Of a DNA stretch of 64,000 nucleotides, positions 13,001 through 22,682 are shown piece after piece. Position numbers and translations under genes: made by a program. The DNA comes from Sabellastarte sp. h YS-2021 (taxonomy: Eukaryota; Annelida; Polychaeta; Sabellida; Sabellidae): assembly GCA_964017235.1 (NCBI GenBank), contig OZ024938.1, positions 59,635,816 through 59,699,815 of the forward strand, given 5' to 3'. The notes under the pieces were generated by a model that did not search any database, had not been told where the DNA came from, and saw only the letters and a program-made list of their open reading frames with translations. The stretch's first letter is position 1; each line of letters begins with the position of its first letter.

Positions 13001-16000
13001 AGTTGGTAGTCAAATCTATAGGCGAGATAAACATGTGGTATGGACCTATCTTGATTATGTCCTTTAGCTATGGGAAGGAATGTAAACCCCAAATTCTACC
13101 ATTTTTATAACCACTAAACCACTGAGCACTGAAATCTTTACTGAGGTCTGTAAGTATAATCAACAGTATATTGCCCTTTGGTTGAGTGCCTATTGATAAA
13201 TACCAGTGGTCATACTAAATATGGTCTCAAATAGTATCCTTGGTCAATTGCTTTTTAGCTGTAGCAGGGTGCATATTGTCTCAGCTTTGGTAATCCTAAT
13301 AATTTCTCAATCATTAAGCCCCAAATTCTTCAATGAAGGCTGTAAATATATGTGCAGCTTAATGTCACCTCCTAAACACATAGCCATTTTACAAGTGGTA
13401 TACCGTGGGTTTAATGTTGATAGTAAACCTTATCGTAGTTAACGTCCATCCATCTACTCAACAGTTTGCCAAACAGTTTGATTATAGCTTTGCCATTGAT
13501 GCTCCCACTGTTTGGAACGGTCTTTCTGATAGGATTCATGCACCCCCACTGCCCTCCCCCGACTGCCCTGTGGCCTCTTTTAAAAAGAAGCCAAAATCCT
13601 ACCTTTTACACCAAGGCTTACCCACCTTGGTCTGAATAATAACTACCTTCTTGCCTTTTCTGTGGTGCTTGACTCTTTTTTAGTTCACAATATGTTGAAA
13701 TTGGTTGACAGTTTTATGCTGCTGTGTCTTAGAGTCTGCTTAATGATGGGGAAATTAAGCACTGTAAAAATCCAATTAGGATCAGAAACACTCACTGGGT
13801 TTACTTACCCTGGCCTCAAACATTATCTTTGGACAGTTGCTCTTTCTCTGGAAAGTTTCAAAATCTACACCTGAATAAGAACAGGAGTTGTTGGCAAGCT
13901 CCGCTCCAAAGTTAATGGTTGGCACAGAGTGTTCTACATCAGTCACAATAATCACTGAGGATACTGGTTCAATGTTGACTGAGGCCTGGAAACCAATGAG
14001 ACATGTGATAAACAATGATCAAATAAATTTACTGCTGCATAGTCAAAGTTGGGTTTTACTTCAATAGCAAGGGTCATACTGGGACAGGTCCTCAACATTT
14101 GCCACTTGTGGGATTCGAACCCACACAGGGGTGACAGCCTGTGATAAGATGCTAAATCTGCTAACCAACTAGGCCAGTGAGGACCTCCCTATTCACTGCT
14201 GAAGGACAAAGGCAATGGTATAGTACTATGAAACAATAATTCCCTGGCACTGGCAAGCCATAACCATAGTTAGAGAGAGCTAATTTTATTACAATGACAA
14301 GAACATTAAAAGTACTATACATTAACACGGCCTTGTTTTGTCACTTCAAAACATGACTATGCCAGCGAGGTGCATGTTCAGGCTGGAAGGAAATAAGTAA
14401 TTGGGAATAATATTAATAAACAAAAAAGAAATTTTTGTTAAACATGGAATATAGCCATTCTGTACTAATAATGTGATAAAGTAGAAGGCTGTTTTTCTAA
14501 TTTTACCATACAAATTTAATACATAGATCAGCTGTTCTGGGTTAATGAGCTACAACGGAATGACTTGTCTACCTTCGTTTGTGGTTGAGTCGACTTCGTA
14601 TTTTGGGTAGGATGCATTCCATGTGATTCATATTAGGGATAGGATGTATTCTATGATGGATTCTATGTGATTCACATTGGGGATAGAATGTATTCTGTGT
14701 GAATCACATGGAGGGTAGGATGTATACTATGTGATTCATATGTGATTCACATTCACATGTGTTTCAGATGATTCACCACACCTCACAAATCGATTTGTGT
14801 TCAGACTGACTTTTGTCAATGTTTGAAAAACTTCCTGTGACCAGTCGTAAGATGTACTACAATATGCCAACTGGAAGGGTAAAGGACATGGGGCATGGAT
14901 ATATGGCTTGTTCTTCAAAGTCTACAACCCAGATACGAGGTTTCTGTTTGGAGACATATGGATAAGGTCATCAAGCATCAATCAAATATGTACAGATATG
15001 ACCATTAGGGAAAATTGTGACCAAGGAATTACTCTACTTTTGTCACATGAATTAAATAAGTAATCTGCTACTTTCTTTGAATAATTATTTATTTCAATAT
15101 TTTATTTCCATGAAGGTGGCAGTTCTTTAGTTCTTTGAATATCAGGCCCAGATTTGGCCGGGGTGATGTCCATATGTCCCAGAATCCTCCTGCATTGCCA
15201 AAAGTACGCTGGTTTGGTAATTGGAGAACCCAGGGGTGTCATACCCCTGCCAAGGGTGGTTCACCCCGGAAATGTGAACAAACGTTTTGTCTCAGAATTG
15301 GCTGAAACCTGTTCAGTTGGATTCTGCATGTCCTAAAACATTCCTGGCCAAATTGCCTGACTTCTAGCTCATTTCTAAGGGTGGTTATTCGTGGAATTTC
15401 ATGCTTTCTAGTGTTTACAGTTTAACACTGTGTATTATGGTCAAGTAGTAATAATTATTTCACATAATATATAAAAAAAACTTTCATATCTCCTTTTGTA
15501 CACTTAAAATGTACATCATTCAAATAATCAAGATGATAATAATTTGTTTTAATAAGTTTGATGAGCATCAATAGATGCACTAAAAATGTTTTACATTTGT
15601 GCTTTTTACTATTATGCTGATGGGTAAAATTGACAATCTCCATTTTTCACTTTATATGATGCTAGAAATCTTTCAAGCAACTCCGCATCTCACTATTTAC
15701 CTTAGCTAGATTGGTATCATTGTTCATGATTTGTAATGTAGTTCCACATCCAGCAGAGTGGCAGCTGAAACCCAGATGGTCAAAGGATGCAGTTGCCTGC
15801 CCAAGTTCTCCCTCTGTGTTTTTTTTCAACTGCAAATTAATGACAGCGTTGTATTTAGTCAATACATTAATTATGTTTTTTTGGAAAAAGGTGTTTCAAT
15901 AAAGCCACACTGATTGGTTGGTTGGTTGGTTGGTTGAGTGATTGGTTTAGTGGTTGAGTGAGTGGTTGAGTGGTTGAGTGAGTGGTTGAGTGAGTGAGTG

Positions 16001-18699
16001 AGTGAGTGAGTGAGTGAGTGAGTGAGACTAGTAGTTTAAGATAAAACTAGTAGTTCAAGATGAAACACTTGAAGGGAACTGTTGATATACCATTTATATA
16101 ATCAACTGAGCACAATTGTATCATCTGATGCAGCCACGTGATGAGGTCATCCTCTGCCTTCACCCACTTACCCATTGTATCATTTCCCAGTGAGTCTCTG
16201 TATCAGTAACAGGACCGTCATCACCAACCAGAACCCAGTTTGAAAACACCACATACCTATAATAAACACAAAACTCAAAATTAAAGGTGACGTAATATAC
16301 AAGTTTGGTTTGTTGAAGAAAACTTTAGCCAGTAAAACTGTGATGTTACACATCAATACTCAAAAACATCTTTTTCACATTTTTTTGCCATGAATTATGA
16401 GATAGCTTGGTCTGGGCATTGTGGAATGTTCTTTCATTACATGCAACCATACCTAAGGGCAAAATCAAGAAAGTTCACTGAGTCATTTTCAGAGCTGAAC
16501 AAATCTCATGGCAGCCATTCCTGGGGTCCCCAGCACAGTAATAAAGAAGAATGGGATTAATACTAATCTATTCCAAAATATTTTTAAATTATCATTAATT
16601 ATCATAATATGAATTACATGAGTACACCATGACCATACATTATAAGTTGATATAAGTAAGCTATTACTTTTGACACCCCAACAAGCATCATACATTAGCG
16701 CAAGAGTCTAAAGGAGCATATAGGAACCCAATAATTGGATCATTTGCTAGGATTAAGTATCATAAAAGGATAATGCCTTATAAGCAACAGACAAGAAATT
16801 CAAGGCAATAAATATACTTGTAATACATAACAAAAGCCACAAGATTCAAGCAAGTAAAAAGTATCAGTGGCCACAAGCCTGAAAGTTTCTTTTGTGTAAG
16901 CATACACAAGACTGGCAAACACTAGGCATTTTCAAACAATAGTCATGTCTATAAAGCTGGGTGGCAGTAGTTTTAGCAAGAATAGACTAATAAAGTTTAA
17001 GGTTACGAAAGACATCTGTTGACCACCAGAGTGCACTAAACCAGTTCAGATGTATGTCACATTACAGGTGTGGATAGCTGTTGAAAAGGTGTAAAGCCCA
17101 TTTGCAATTCAAAGTCTTCTTACCCATGTGAGGCAATCAACTCCATCACAACATCATATAGTTCAGGTGGAATGATACCAGCAAATCCTGTGATGAAGTA
17201 ATTCACTGCATAGACTCCTTCTTGTTCTGGGAAATAGGCTTTAAGCACGAAATGCTATCAATTAATGTTGTTATACAAATTTTGTCATTATATTTGTTAC
17301 AAATGTAACTTTTGTTAGCTCTATATAACTACAGCCAGTTTCCAAACTGTGGCGCAACTATGACGTAATTATGAAGTGATAATACGTGAGAAATCCAAAA
17401 TGGAACAGAATAATAATAACATGTGGAGATGCCGGTAAAACTTGGGTAACAGACAAAAACCCTTCTGAAAGAAGTTAATATTGTTTATTTGATACATTAC
17501 TATCGTTCCATAACAATACAAATGGATGACTTTAAAAGTGAACAGAGCATAATTGCATCCCACAACCAAAGGAAAACCTCATGTTAAAAGAGAATTGCAG
17601 TATTTATTTTTTTATTTTTTTTTTTTTGGGGGGGGGGGGGGGGGTTGTTGCTTTCACCATTATACAGGTCATATCCCAACCGGTAGTTTTGTGGGCAGAG
17701 GAAACCAGCACATAAAGGTCAAGGTTCTGTACTGTACACTTCCGACCATCGGTAAGCAACTACCAACTTTCCGCATAAGGTCTGGAGTTTGAACTGCTGA
17801 CCTCAGAGGTGGGAGAAGAGTGTGTTACCACTGCTCAACCTTGGCCCCTGAGAATTGAAGGAAACTGTAGCAATACATTAATCACAAAATAATGTGTGAC
17901 ATTTAGCAGAAATATATGGGTTTTATTACTGTACCTTTTGTATGCATAGGGGGTGGATTCAGTCCTGGTATGGTGGGACTGAAGATCCTTTCAGTCACAT
18001 TAAACTCGCCTTTGTCATAAGGGTAGCCATAGTCTATGTAGACTTGTGCCACAGAGAGAGTAGCCTGGAGCACTGTATATAAAATGAGAATATGTTATCA
18101 ACGTTACCAAAGCTATGATTTGACAGCCAGGTTCACATTGGAACAGAATTCTGCATTTCTGTTGGAACCTATGCAGACGTGTGACAGCCTGTGCTTAAAT
18201 ACCAAACTTGCTAACCGCTAGGCCACTATGAACCTCACAAGACCATGTCACAGATTATTTGATAGATTAATGTCACATATTAAGTATATGATTTATTGAT
18301 TGATACATTGATTGATTGATACATTGATAGATTGATTGATTGGTTGATTTTTCTAAATGTCTATCCAACGTTCAATGTTGTAGTTCTATGTTAAAGCTAG
18401 GGTCATATTGGGAGAGGCCTCAACATTTACCACTTGTGAGAATGGAACCAAACATAGGAGGGAAAGCCTATGATTAAATGCCAAACTTGCTAATCACCAG
18501 GTCACCTAGGGCCTCAGTATGTCTGAAATGAAGAATCTACAGTTATGAGTATCATCTATTACAACTGGACATATTACATAACAAATAGTTTACTTCCAGT
18601 AAGCAGACAAATAAATTAATATATATACATGTACATATATATATATATATTGCGTAGAAAGTACATACCTAACAGATTTGTCAATAGCACTACCTGCAT
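10000..18699 (-). CDS. Secreted chlorophyllase-like alpha/beta hydrolase, nine exons, 301 aa
   Basis: I assembled this gene by eye from nine exons: 18699-18669, 18072-17935, 17226-17124, 16256-16172, 15829-15701, 13985-13809, 12769-12727, 11628-11522 and 10092-10000. Every junction is GT/AG, the phases agree throughout, and the total is 906 nt with one terminal TAA. Residues 1 to about 19 (MQVVLLTNLLVLQATLSVAQ) look like a signal peptide. N-glycosylation sequons (NVT, NNS, NAS) also fit secretion. A strand-loop region reading ITGFAGIIPP is followed by IASHGYVV, as in chlorophyllases and related hydrolases. The nucleophile elbow is GFSCHSAGC (Ser144), in place of the usual GHSxG. Asp178 (VIIVTDVEH) and His225 (ASHCDVLDD) complete a plausible triad; the His block resembles the GHxDxLDD block of plant chlorophyllases. 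Plant enzymes remove phytol from chlorophyll, but the substrate here is unknown. Exon structure and fold are well supported; the exact function is inferred. Confidence 0.85.
10375..10614. mobile_element. Short inverted-repeat element in hydrolase intron 8
   Basis: The left end ATTGGGCAAAACACCGC and the right end GGGCGTTTTGCCCAAC are inverted copies with few mismatches. It is about 240 bp with no ORF of note. Confidence 0.55.
11120..11360 (+). repeat. Dispersed repeat R1, copy 2, in hydrolase intron 8
   Basis: It has the matching blocks ATTCTTTAGCCTGTCACTG, AGTACCCAATGACAG and TGCCATTTTAAGTGGTCATC, in the same orientation as the copy at 2750. Confidence 0.6.
11522..11628 (-). CDS. Hydrolase exon 8
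   Basis: Acceptor TTCTCACTTCAG, donor ATACAG/GTAAAT. It codes residues 236-271, with CDALRFCV, DSLLDEYRAFVQGF and the helix TAAFMTAYIQ. Helices of this kind end chlorophyllase-type domains. Confidence 0.88.
11695..11813 (-). mobile_element. tRNA-derived SINE, family 2, in hydrolase intron 7
   Basis: It is a diverged copy of the element at 14064. The shared body is CCAATATGACTCTAGCTTTA and the B-box remnant is GGTTTGACTCCC. Confidence 0.65.
12727..12769 (-). CDS. Hydrolase exon 7, 43-nt micro-exon with the catalytic His
   Basis: Acceptor TTATGTTTCAG, donor GAGAA/GTAATT. It starts in phase 0 and ends in phase 1, exactly the phase change needed between exons 6 and 8. It codes NASHCDVLDDIGWR. 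ASHCDVLDD resembles the catalytic His block GHxDxLDD of chlorophyllases. The donor is weaker than the others of the gene. Confidence 0.8.
13445..13785 (+). mobile_element. LINE 3' tail in hydrolase intron 6
   Basis: It codes DAPTVWNGLSDRIHAPP and SFKKKPKSYLL, the C-terminal RT motif, then a 3' UTR with CTTAGAGTCTGCTTAATG. It is older and more diverged than the copy at 51425. Confidence 0.7.
13809..13985 (-). CDS. Hydrolase exon 6 (proposed acid residue)
   Basis: Acceptor TTGGTTTCCAG, donor GCCAGG/GTAAGT. It codes residues 163-221. The strand VSSVIIVTDVEHSVP offers Asp178 as the acid of the triad. Four residues after an NNS sequon lies YSGVDFETFQ. The end KIMFEAR should be the strand before the catalytic His. 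Confidence 0.88.
14064..14186 (-). mobile_element. tRNA-derived SINE, family 2, in hydrolase intron 5
   Basis: The minus strand starts AGGTCCTCACTGGCCTAGTTGG (A box) and has a perfect B box GGTTCGAATCC. A short body, CCAGTATGACCCTTGCTATTG, ends it. It lacks the cloverleaf of a functional tRNA gene. Confidence 0.75.
14597..14760. repeat. Minisatellite, about 45-bp unit, in hydrolase intron 5
   Basis: There are about four imperfect units built on GGATAGGATGTATTCTATG and TGTGATTCACATT. Confidence 0.75.
15701..15829 (-). CDS. Hydrolase exon 5 (nucleophile elbow)
   Basis: Acceptor TAATTTGCAG, donor CTAAG/GTAAAT. It codes residues 120-162. The block DHLGFSCHSAGCGTTLQIM holds the proposed nucleophile Ser144. 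The pair of Cys around the elbow and the Cys-His preceding the Ser differ from the canonical GHSxG. It starts and ends in phase 0. Confidence 0.9.
15911..16026. repeat. (TTGG)n/(GAGT)n simple repeat in hydrolase intron 4
   Basis: Tandem TTGG units pass into GTGAGTGA units up to 16026. Confidence 0.95.
16172..16256 (-). CDS. Hydrolase exon 4
   Basis: Acceptor TTTATTATAG, donor CAATGG/GTAAGT. It codes residues 92-119, from YVVFSNWVLVGDDGP to the helix HWEMIQW that precedes the nucleophile elbow. It ends in phase 0. Confidence 0.88.
17124..17226 (-). CDS. Hydrolase exon 3 (oxyanion-loop region)
   Basis: Acceptor CTATTTCCCAG, donor CATGG/GTAAGA. It codes residues 57-91, including VNYFITGFAGIIPPELYDVV and MELIASHG. 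This is the beta-strand, loop and helix block that contains the HGxGG-like oxyanion region in this hydrolase class; here the loop reads TGFAG. It ends in phase 2. Confidence 0.88.
17601..17848 (-). mobile_element. tRNA-derived SINE, family 1, in hydrolase intron 2
   Basis: The copy has the same body (GGTTTCCTCTGCCCACAAAACT) and a head of GGGGCCAAGGTTGAGCAGTGG. It carries a C/A-rich 3' tail, seen on the plus strand as a T run followed by about 18 G. Confidence 0.78.
17935..18072 (-). CDS. Hydrolase exon 2 (mature N-terminus)
   Basis: Acceptor TTTTATATACAG, donor AAAAG/GTACAG. It codes residues 12-56: the end of the signal peptide, a tyrosine-rich YIDYGYPYD stretch, a glycosylation sequon NVT and a proline-rich segment. 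It ends in phase 1. Confidence 0.85.
18126..18236 (-). mobile_element. tRNA-derived SINE, family 2, in hydrolase intron 1
   Basis: The head reads GAGGTTCATAGTGGCCTAGCGG, followed by the shared CACAGGCTGTCACACGTCTGCA block. The 3' part is short and degenerate. Confidence 0.6.
18296..18346. repeat. (ATTG)n simple repeat in hydrolase intron 1
   Basis: Imperfect ATTGATTGATAC units. An (AT)n run also lies at about 18626-18651, next to exon 1. Confidence 0.85.
18390..18515 (-). mobile_element. tRNA-derived SINE, family 2, in hydrolase intron 1
   Basis: The body CCAATATGACCCTAGCTTTAA and a head of TGAGGCCCTAGGTGACCTGGTG match the family. The B box is decayed (GGTTCCATTCTC). Confidence 0.68.
18669..18699 (-). 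CDS. Hydrolase exon 1 (start codon, signal peptide)
   Basis: The exon codes MQVVLLTNLL and ends in phase 1 before the donor GTATGT. Joining it to exon 2 gives V11 and continues the hydrophobic signal peptide. I chose this ATG because it gives a signal peptide and because the phase matches exon 2, whose own open frame has no better start. Confidence 0.75.
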
Positions 18700-19200
18700 T
18701 GCAAGGCTGTGAAGTAACTTTGTAAAATTAACCCATTTCCTTTGCAGTTTTAACCTACATTCTGATGGTCACAATATACATGATTGTGATTCCGATACAT
18801 CTGCAAAAATCACCAACCATGGGTTGGCAAATAAGGCATTTGACAACTTACAGTCGGAGGTTGTTTACCTTCAGGCTTTTGATCAGTTACAATTGATTTT
18901 TTTTTGTTGTTTTTTGCTGTTCTGTTACAATAATCTTTTGGTGGTTAACAGTTATTTCTACACAAATAAATTCTCATTTTTCAGAAAATGGTCATTTTCC
19001 ATGTTGCATATCAGCAAGGTAAGAATAGTTCAGTGGTTTTTCTGCTTTACAAGCAGATGATGGCTTTACCAGAACAATACATAAAATATAAATCATTACA
19101 GTGTAAAAATATGTTTTTGTACCCTCCCTGAGTTTAAAGCAGCATTGAGGTAAATGGATCATTCAGTGTTCTCCATGATCAGAAAAATCATGAGTATATA

Positions 19201-20352
19201 TGTTACGCCCAATCCACGAAATTGCCCATTTCATAAAATAGGCAAGAATTTTGCCAATTTCGTGAAACAGGCAATTTATTCAATTGTGGCTTGCCCATTT
19301 CATGAAATAGGCAATCTTATGTATGAAAATATAATTTCCATGCATAGATGAAGAAAAAACTTTGCCAATATCTTTAAGAAACTTCCAATTATGTAGAGAA
19401 GTTCTACAAAATAGGTGACAAATATTGAAACTGTTATTTCAAAAGAAAAAGGTAAATACATTGTGTTTTTCTGTCTCAGTATTTTTAAATATGTTAAAGT
19501 TTTGTTTGATAGTTATATGATTGCAACTAAAATATTACACAATTAAAGGTAGCATTACTGAAATATCTACTTTTATCTACTTTTTAAGAGTAACTTATTT
19601 ACACAACTTACAACTTAAAAATATTTATGTCACAAAAATATGATTTAAAAGGGATCATTATTTAAGGTACATTCTTTAATCTTAGATCAAAAGCCAACTT
19701 GTAAATTGTGTGTCCCAATTAATGAAATAAACTGGAATGGCCTCTTTCAGTAAGATTAGCATTGATTTTATATGGGGTAAGTCTGTACGTATTGTGAATT
19801 GCAATTGACCATTAGGCACTCTAGAAACATAGGTCCTGAGGTGTGGTTACAATTGGATTATGTGGTTATAAAGGTTTAGCACAAATTTGGTGACAAAGTG
19901 GGTAAATAACAAAACAATATGCTATGCTTGTTAACCATAATCAGTGAAGATTTTATATTATTTACAATAAATATATGATTGATGTCTATTTCATGTTTGA
20001 GTTGAAGAGACAGATGCTTTTATTTGAATAACCTAATGTATAATTGTGTGAAATATATTTTTGTTATTAAAAGTGTATCAGCATGGTTAATAATTTTAGC
20101 AGTATAATATATTGCAGTTTTATTAAAAAATATGAAAATAGAGTGTGAAAAAGTGCTTACAGTAACATCAAAGCAATAAAATACTTTTATGCATGAAAAT
20201 TTATTTTTCATACATGGTATTGCCCATTTCATGAAATACGCAACCAATGTTTTGTCCATTGCACAAAATGGGCAAGTCGGTCACCTATTTTGTGAAATGG
20301 GCAAAATTCTTGCCTATTTCACGAAATGGGCAATTTCATATTGGGCGTAACA
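19201..20352. mobile_element. Palindrome-array TIR element, copy A (non-autonomous)
   Basis: This 1,152-bp element begins TGTTACGCCCAAT and ends with the reverse complement. The inverted ends match over about 50 bp. It is flanked by TATA on the left and TATG on the right. Both ends hold copies of a 24-bp palindrome (half-site TTGCCCATTTCA): three on the left (19222-19320) and four on the right (20220-20340). The AT-rich interior has no credible ORF. The TGT...ACA ends and 4-bp flanks recall Ginger-type transposons, but no transposase is present, so the superfamily is open. Confidence 0.85.
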
Positions 20353-21712
20353 TATGTGTTACGCCCAATCCACGAAATTGCCCATTTCATGAAATAGGCA
20401 ACGGACTTGCCCATTTCATGAAACAGGCAATTTATTCAATTGTGTCTTGCCCATTTCACAAAATAGGCAATCTTATGTATGAAAATATAATTTCCATACA
20501 AGGATGAAGAAAAAACTTTGCCAATATCTTTAAGAAACTTCCTATTGAGTATAGAAGTTCTACAAATTTGTAACAAATATTGAAACTGTTACTTCAAAAG
20601 AAAAAGGTAAAAAAGGTGTTTTTTTCTGTGTCAGTATTTTTAAACATGTTAAAGTTTTGTTTGATAGTTACATGAATGCAAGTAAAATATCACACAGTTA
20701 ATGGTAGCATTGATAAAATATCTGCTTTTTAACGAGTAACTTATTTTCACAACTTACAACTTTAAAATATTTATGTTACCAAAATATGAAATAAAAGGGT
20801 TCATTTTTCAATGTACTTTCTTTAATGTTAGATCAAAAGCTAAACTGTAAATTGTGTGTCCTAATGAATGAAAGAAACTGGAATGACCTCTTCAGTAAGA
20901 CAAGTAACCTATCAGCATTGTGGATTGCAATTAACCATTGGGCCCTCTAGAAACACAGCCCCTGAGGTGTGGTTACAATTGGATTATGTGATTACAGAGG
21001 TTTAGCACAAATTTTGCGACAGTGTGGATAAATAACAAGACATAATCACTGAATATGTTATTTATTTACAATAAAGGTATATTTAATGTTTATTTGATTT
21101 TTGGTTGAAGAAAGATGTTTTCATTTCCCAAGAACTTCCCCCCCCCCCCCTCCCCAAAGCAATGATACCACGAAATGGGATTAAAATATTTATTATTTTA
21201 TAATATTATATAGTTATTAAAACAGTTTTGTATCACATAAATATGGTTAACAAAGTATGGCAGTACATCAGTCCCTGTCACGACAGTAATAATTAACATA
21301 AGTAATTCAAGATATAAATGAAAGCCACCTAGACCCCAATACATTGGAGGCAATAATCAATGTTATTGCCCCCAAAGAGTGAGTTATACATAGAATAATT
21401 TATTAACAAATCGGACATTGCCTATTACGCAATAATTTAAAACCCTCAAGGTCAAAAGAGGGAATAATTAGGTTATTGACCTCCACCCCCAAATTTATAA
21501 ACTTTACTAACTAAGCCCATGATGTGAGATGATCACAACGTGACAGGAAACACTATCAAACTGCAAGGCACTATATAAACACTAATATATAAAACGTATG
21601 TAAAATAGTATTGCCTTGCAAGTAACTAGTATAATAAGAGATAATATACAGATATGTTGATAATAATAGCAGTAAATGTCTGTAAAAATCTGCCAAACCC
21701 CAAACTAAAAGA

Positions 21713-22632
21713 CTAGGGTGAAAGGTGCTGCTGGAAAGTCTGTGCAACTAAGGAAGACTGAGAGGGAAGGGATTGAATGTATCTCCACACAGCATTAGAT
21801 GACCAAGTACCTTGATGCATAATGTGTTGCATAGGAACGCCATTGTGAAAAGCCCATGTAGTGGCTGACCTTCTAAAGGTGTGAAAGGTCAAAGAAGGGT
21901 GAATATTTAAAACTGTGGAGACTTGTTTGAGATGTTTTCTAGCTACGGAATCCGTCAAAGGGACTACAGCACCACCTTTGAACAAGGAAAACAGAGGTTC
22001 ATTTTTTGATGCTGGAATAGCTGCAAACATGGCTTGTACAGCCGTAACTGGACAAAGAGGTGAAGATGGTAAAAGGGGGATGGTGATGGTAGTGCATGAT
22101 TTCCTGTCTTGCAGAGTTTTTGACCATTTAATAATAATGGTACAAAAAGATGGTGAAAAAATCAAGTCTCCTCTGGTTAAGTGCCTTGTAGGATCGAATT
22201 GTTTGGCTGCATGAGGCAAGATGTTAGACAACCTCAAAAATGAGAAATAAGTGAATAGATATAAGGCTTTAAACACAACAGGTGCTTGTAAGGTCTCACA
22301 AATGCGAATAATGTTTTGCATGTCAAGGGAGCATTAATGCGCAAGGCTTTTATAAAGAGGGGGATTCTCTCATCTTTGAAAGAAGTGGTCTCCAAGCCAT
22401 ATATGATAAATGATGCACGTATGGCTGCCATGTTATTGGATATGTTAGCGTGAGAGAATCCTTTCTGATGTAGATATTCCATATATGAAAGTAATAACAA
22501 TGTGTTCACCTTAAAGATAGGAATTTGTGACTTCTCCAGGAATGTAAGGAAGTCCCTAAACATCCTGGAGTACTGGGCCCAAGTGGCTGGTCTGAAGCCA
22601 GAATACAACCTTTGCAAGGCCCAAGAAGCCAA
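21713..22632 (-). pseudogene. Tyrosine recombinase of the YR retrotransposon, interrupted by one frameshift
   Basis: Two overlapping frames (22632-22234 and 22321-21713) together give one recombinase. The N-terminal half is a core-binding helical domain (FRPATWAQYSRMFRDFL, SYMEYLHQKGFSHANI). The frame then breaks near 22322, where one base appears to be missing. The C-terminal half has the catalytic residues (numbered in the 202-aa frame): R30 (FSFLRLSN), H147-x-x-R150 (HTFRR), H169 (HQGTW) and the nucleophile Y181 (WRYIQ). Such enzymes insert the circular retrotransposon DNA without target-site duplication. The upstream frame stays open across a good splice acceptor at 22656, so the gene may be expressed from a spliced RNA. 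With only this copy I cannot tell decay from sequencing error or another recoding site. Confidence 0.8.
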
Positions 22633-22682
22633 ACAGGCAGTGGCACCGTTGACTTCTGCAAAGAAATATATATTAACACATA

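Noticed and set aside
14100..14186. tRNA gene on the minus strand
   Set aside because: A and B boxes are present, but no 7-bp acceptor stem or anticodon arm forms, and three related copies exist. It is a SINE head.
20220..20507. Palindrome repeats as a CRISPR array, and ORFs running through them
   Set aside because: The repeats are dyad-symmetric, with very short irregular spacers, inside transposon ends of a eukaryote. The peptides merely reflect the repeated DNA.
21155..21185. CACGAAATGGG inside the YR element near its left end, like a transposon palindrome half-site
   Set aside because: Only an 11-bp match without the dyad partner; probably chance.
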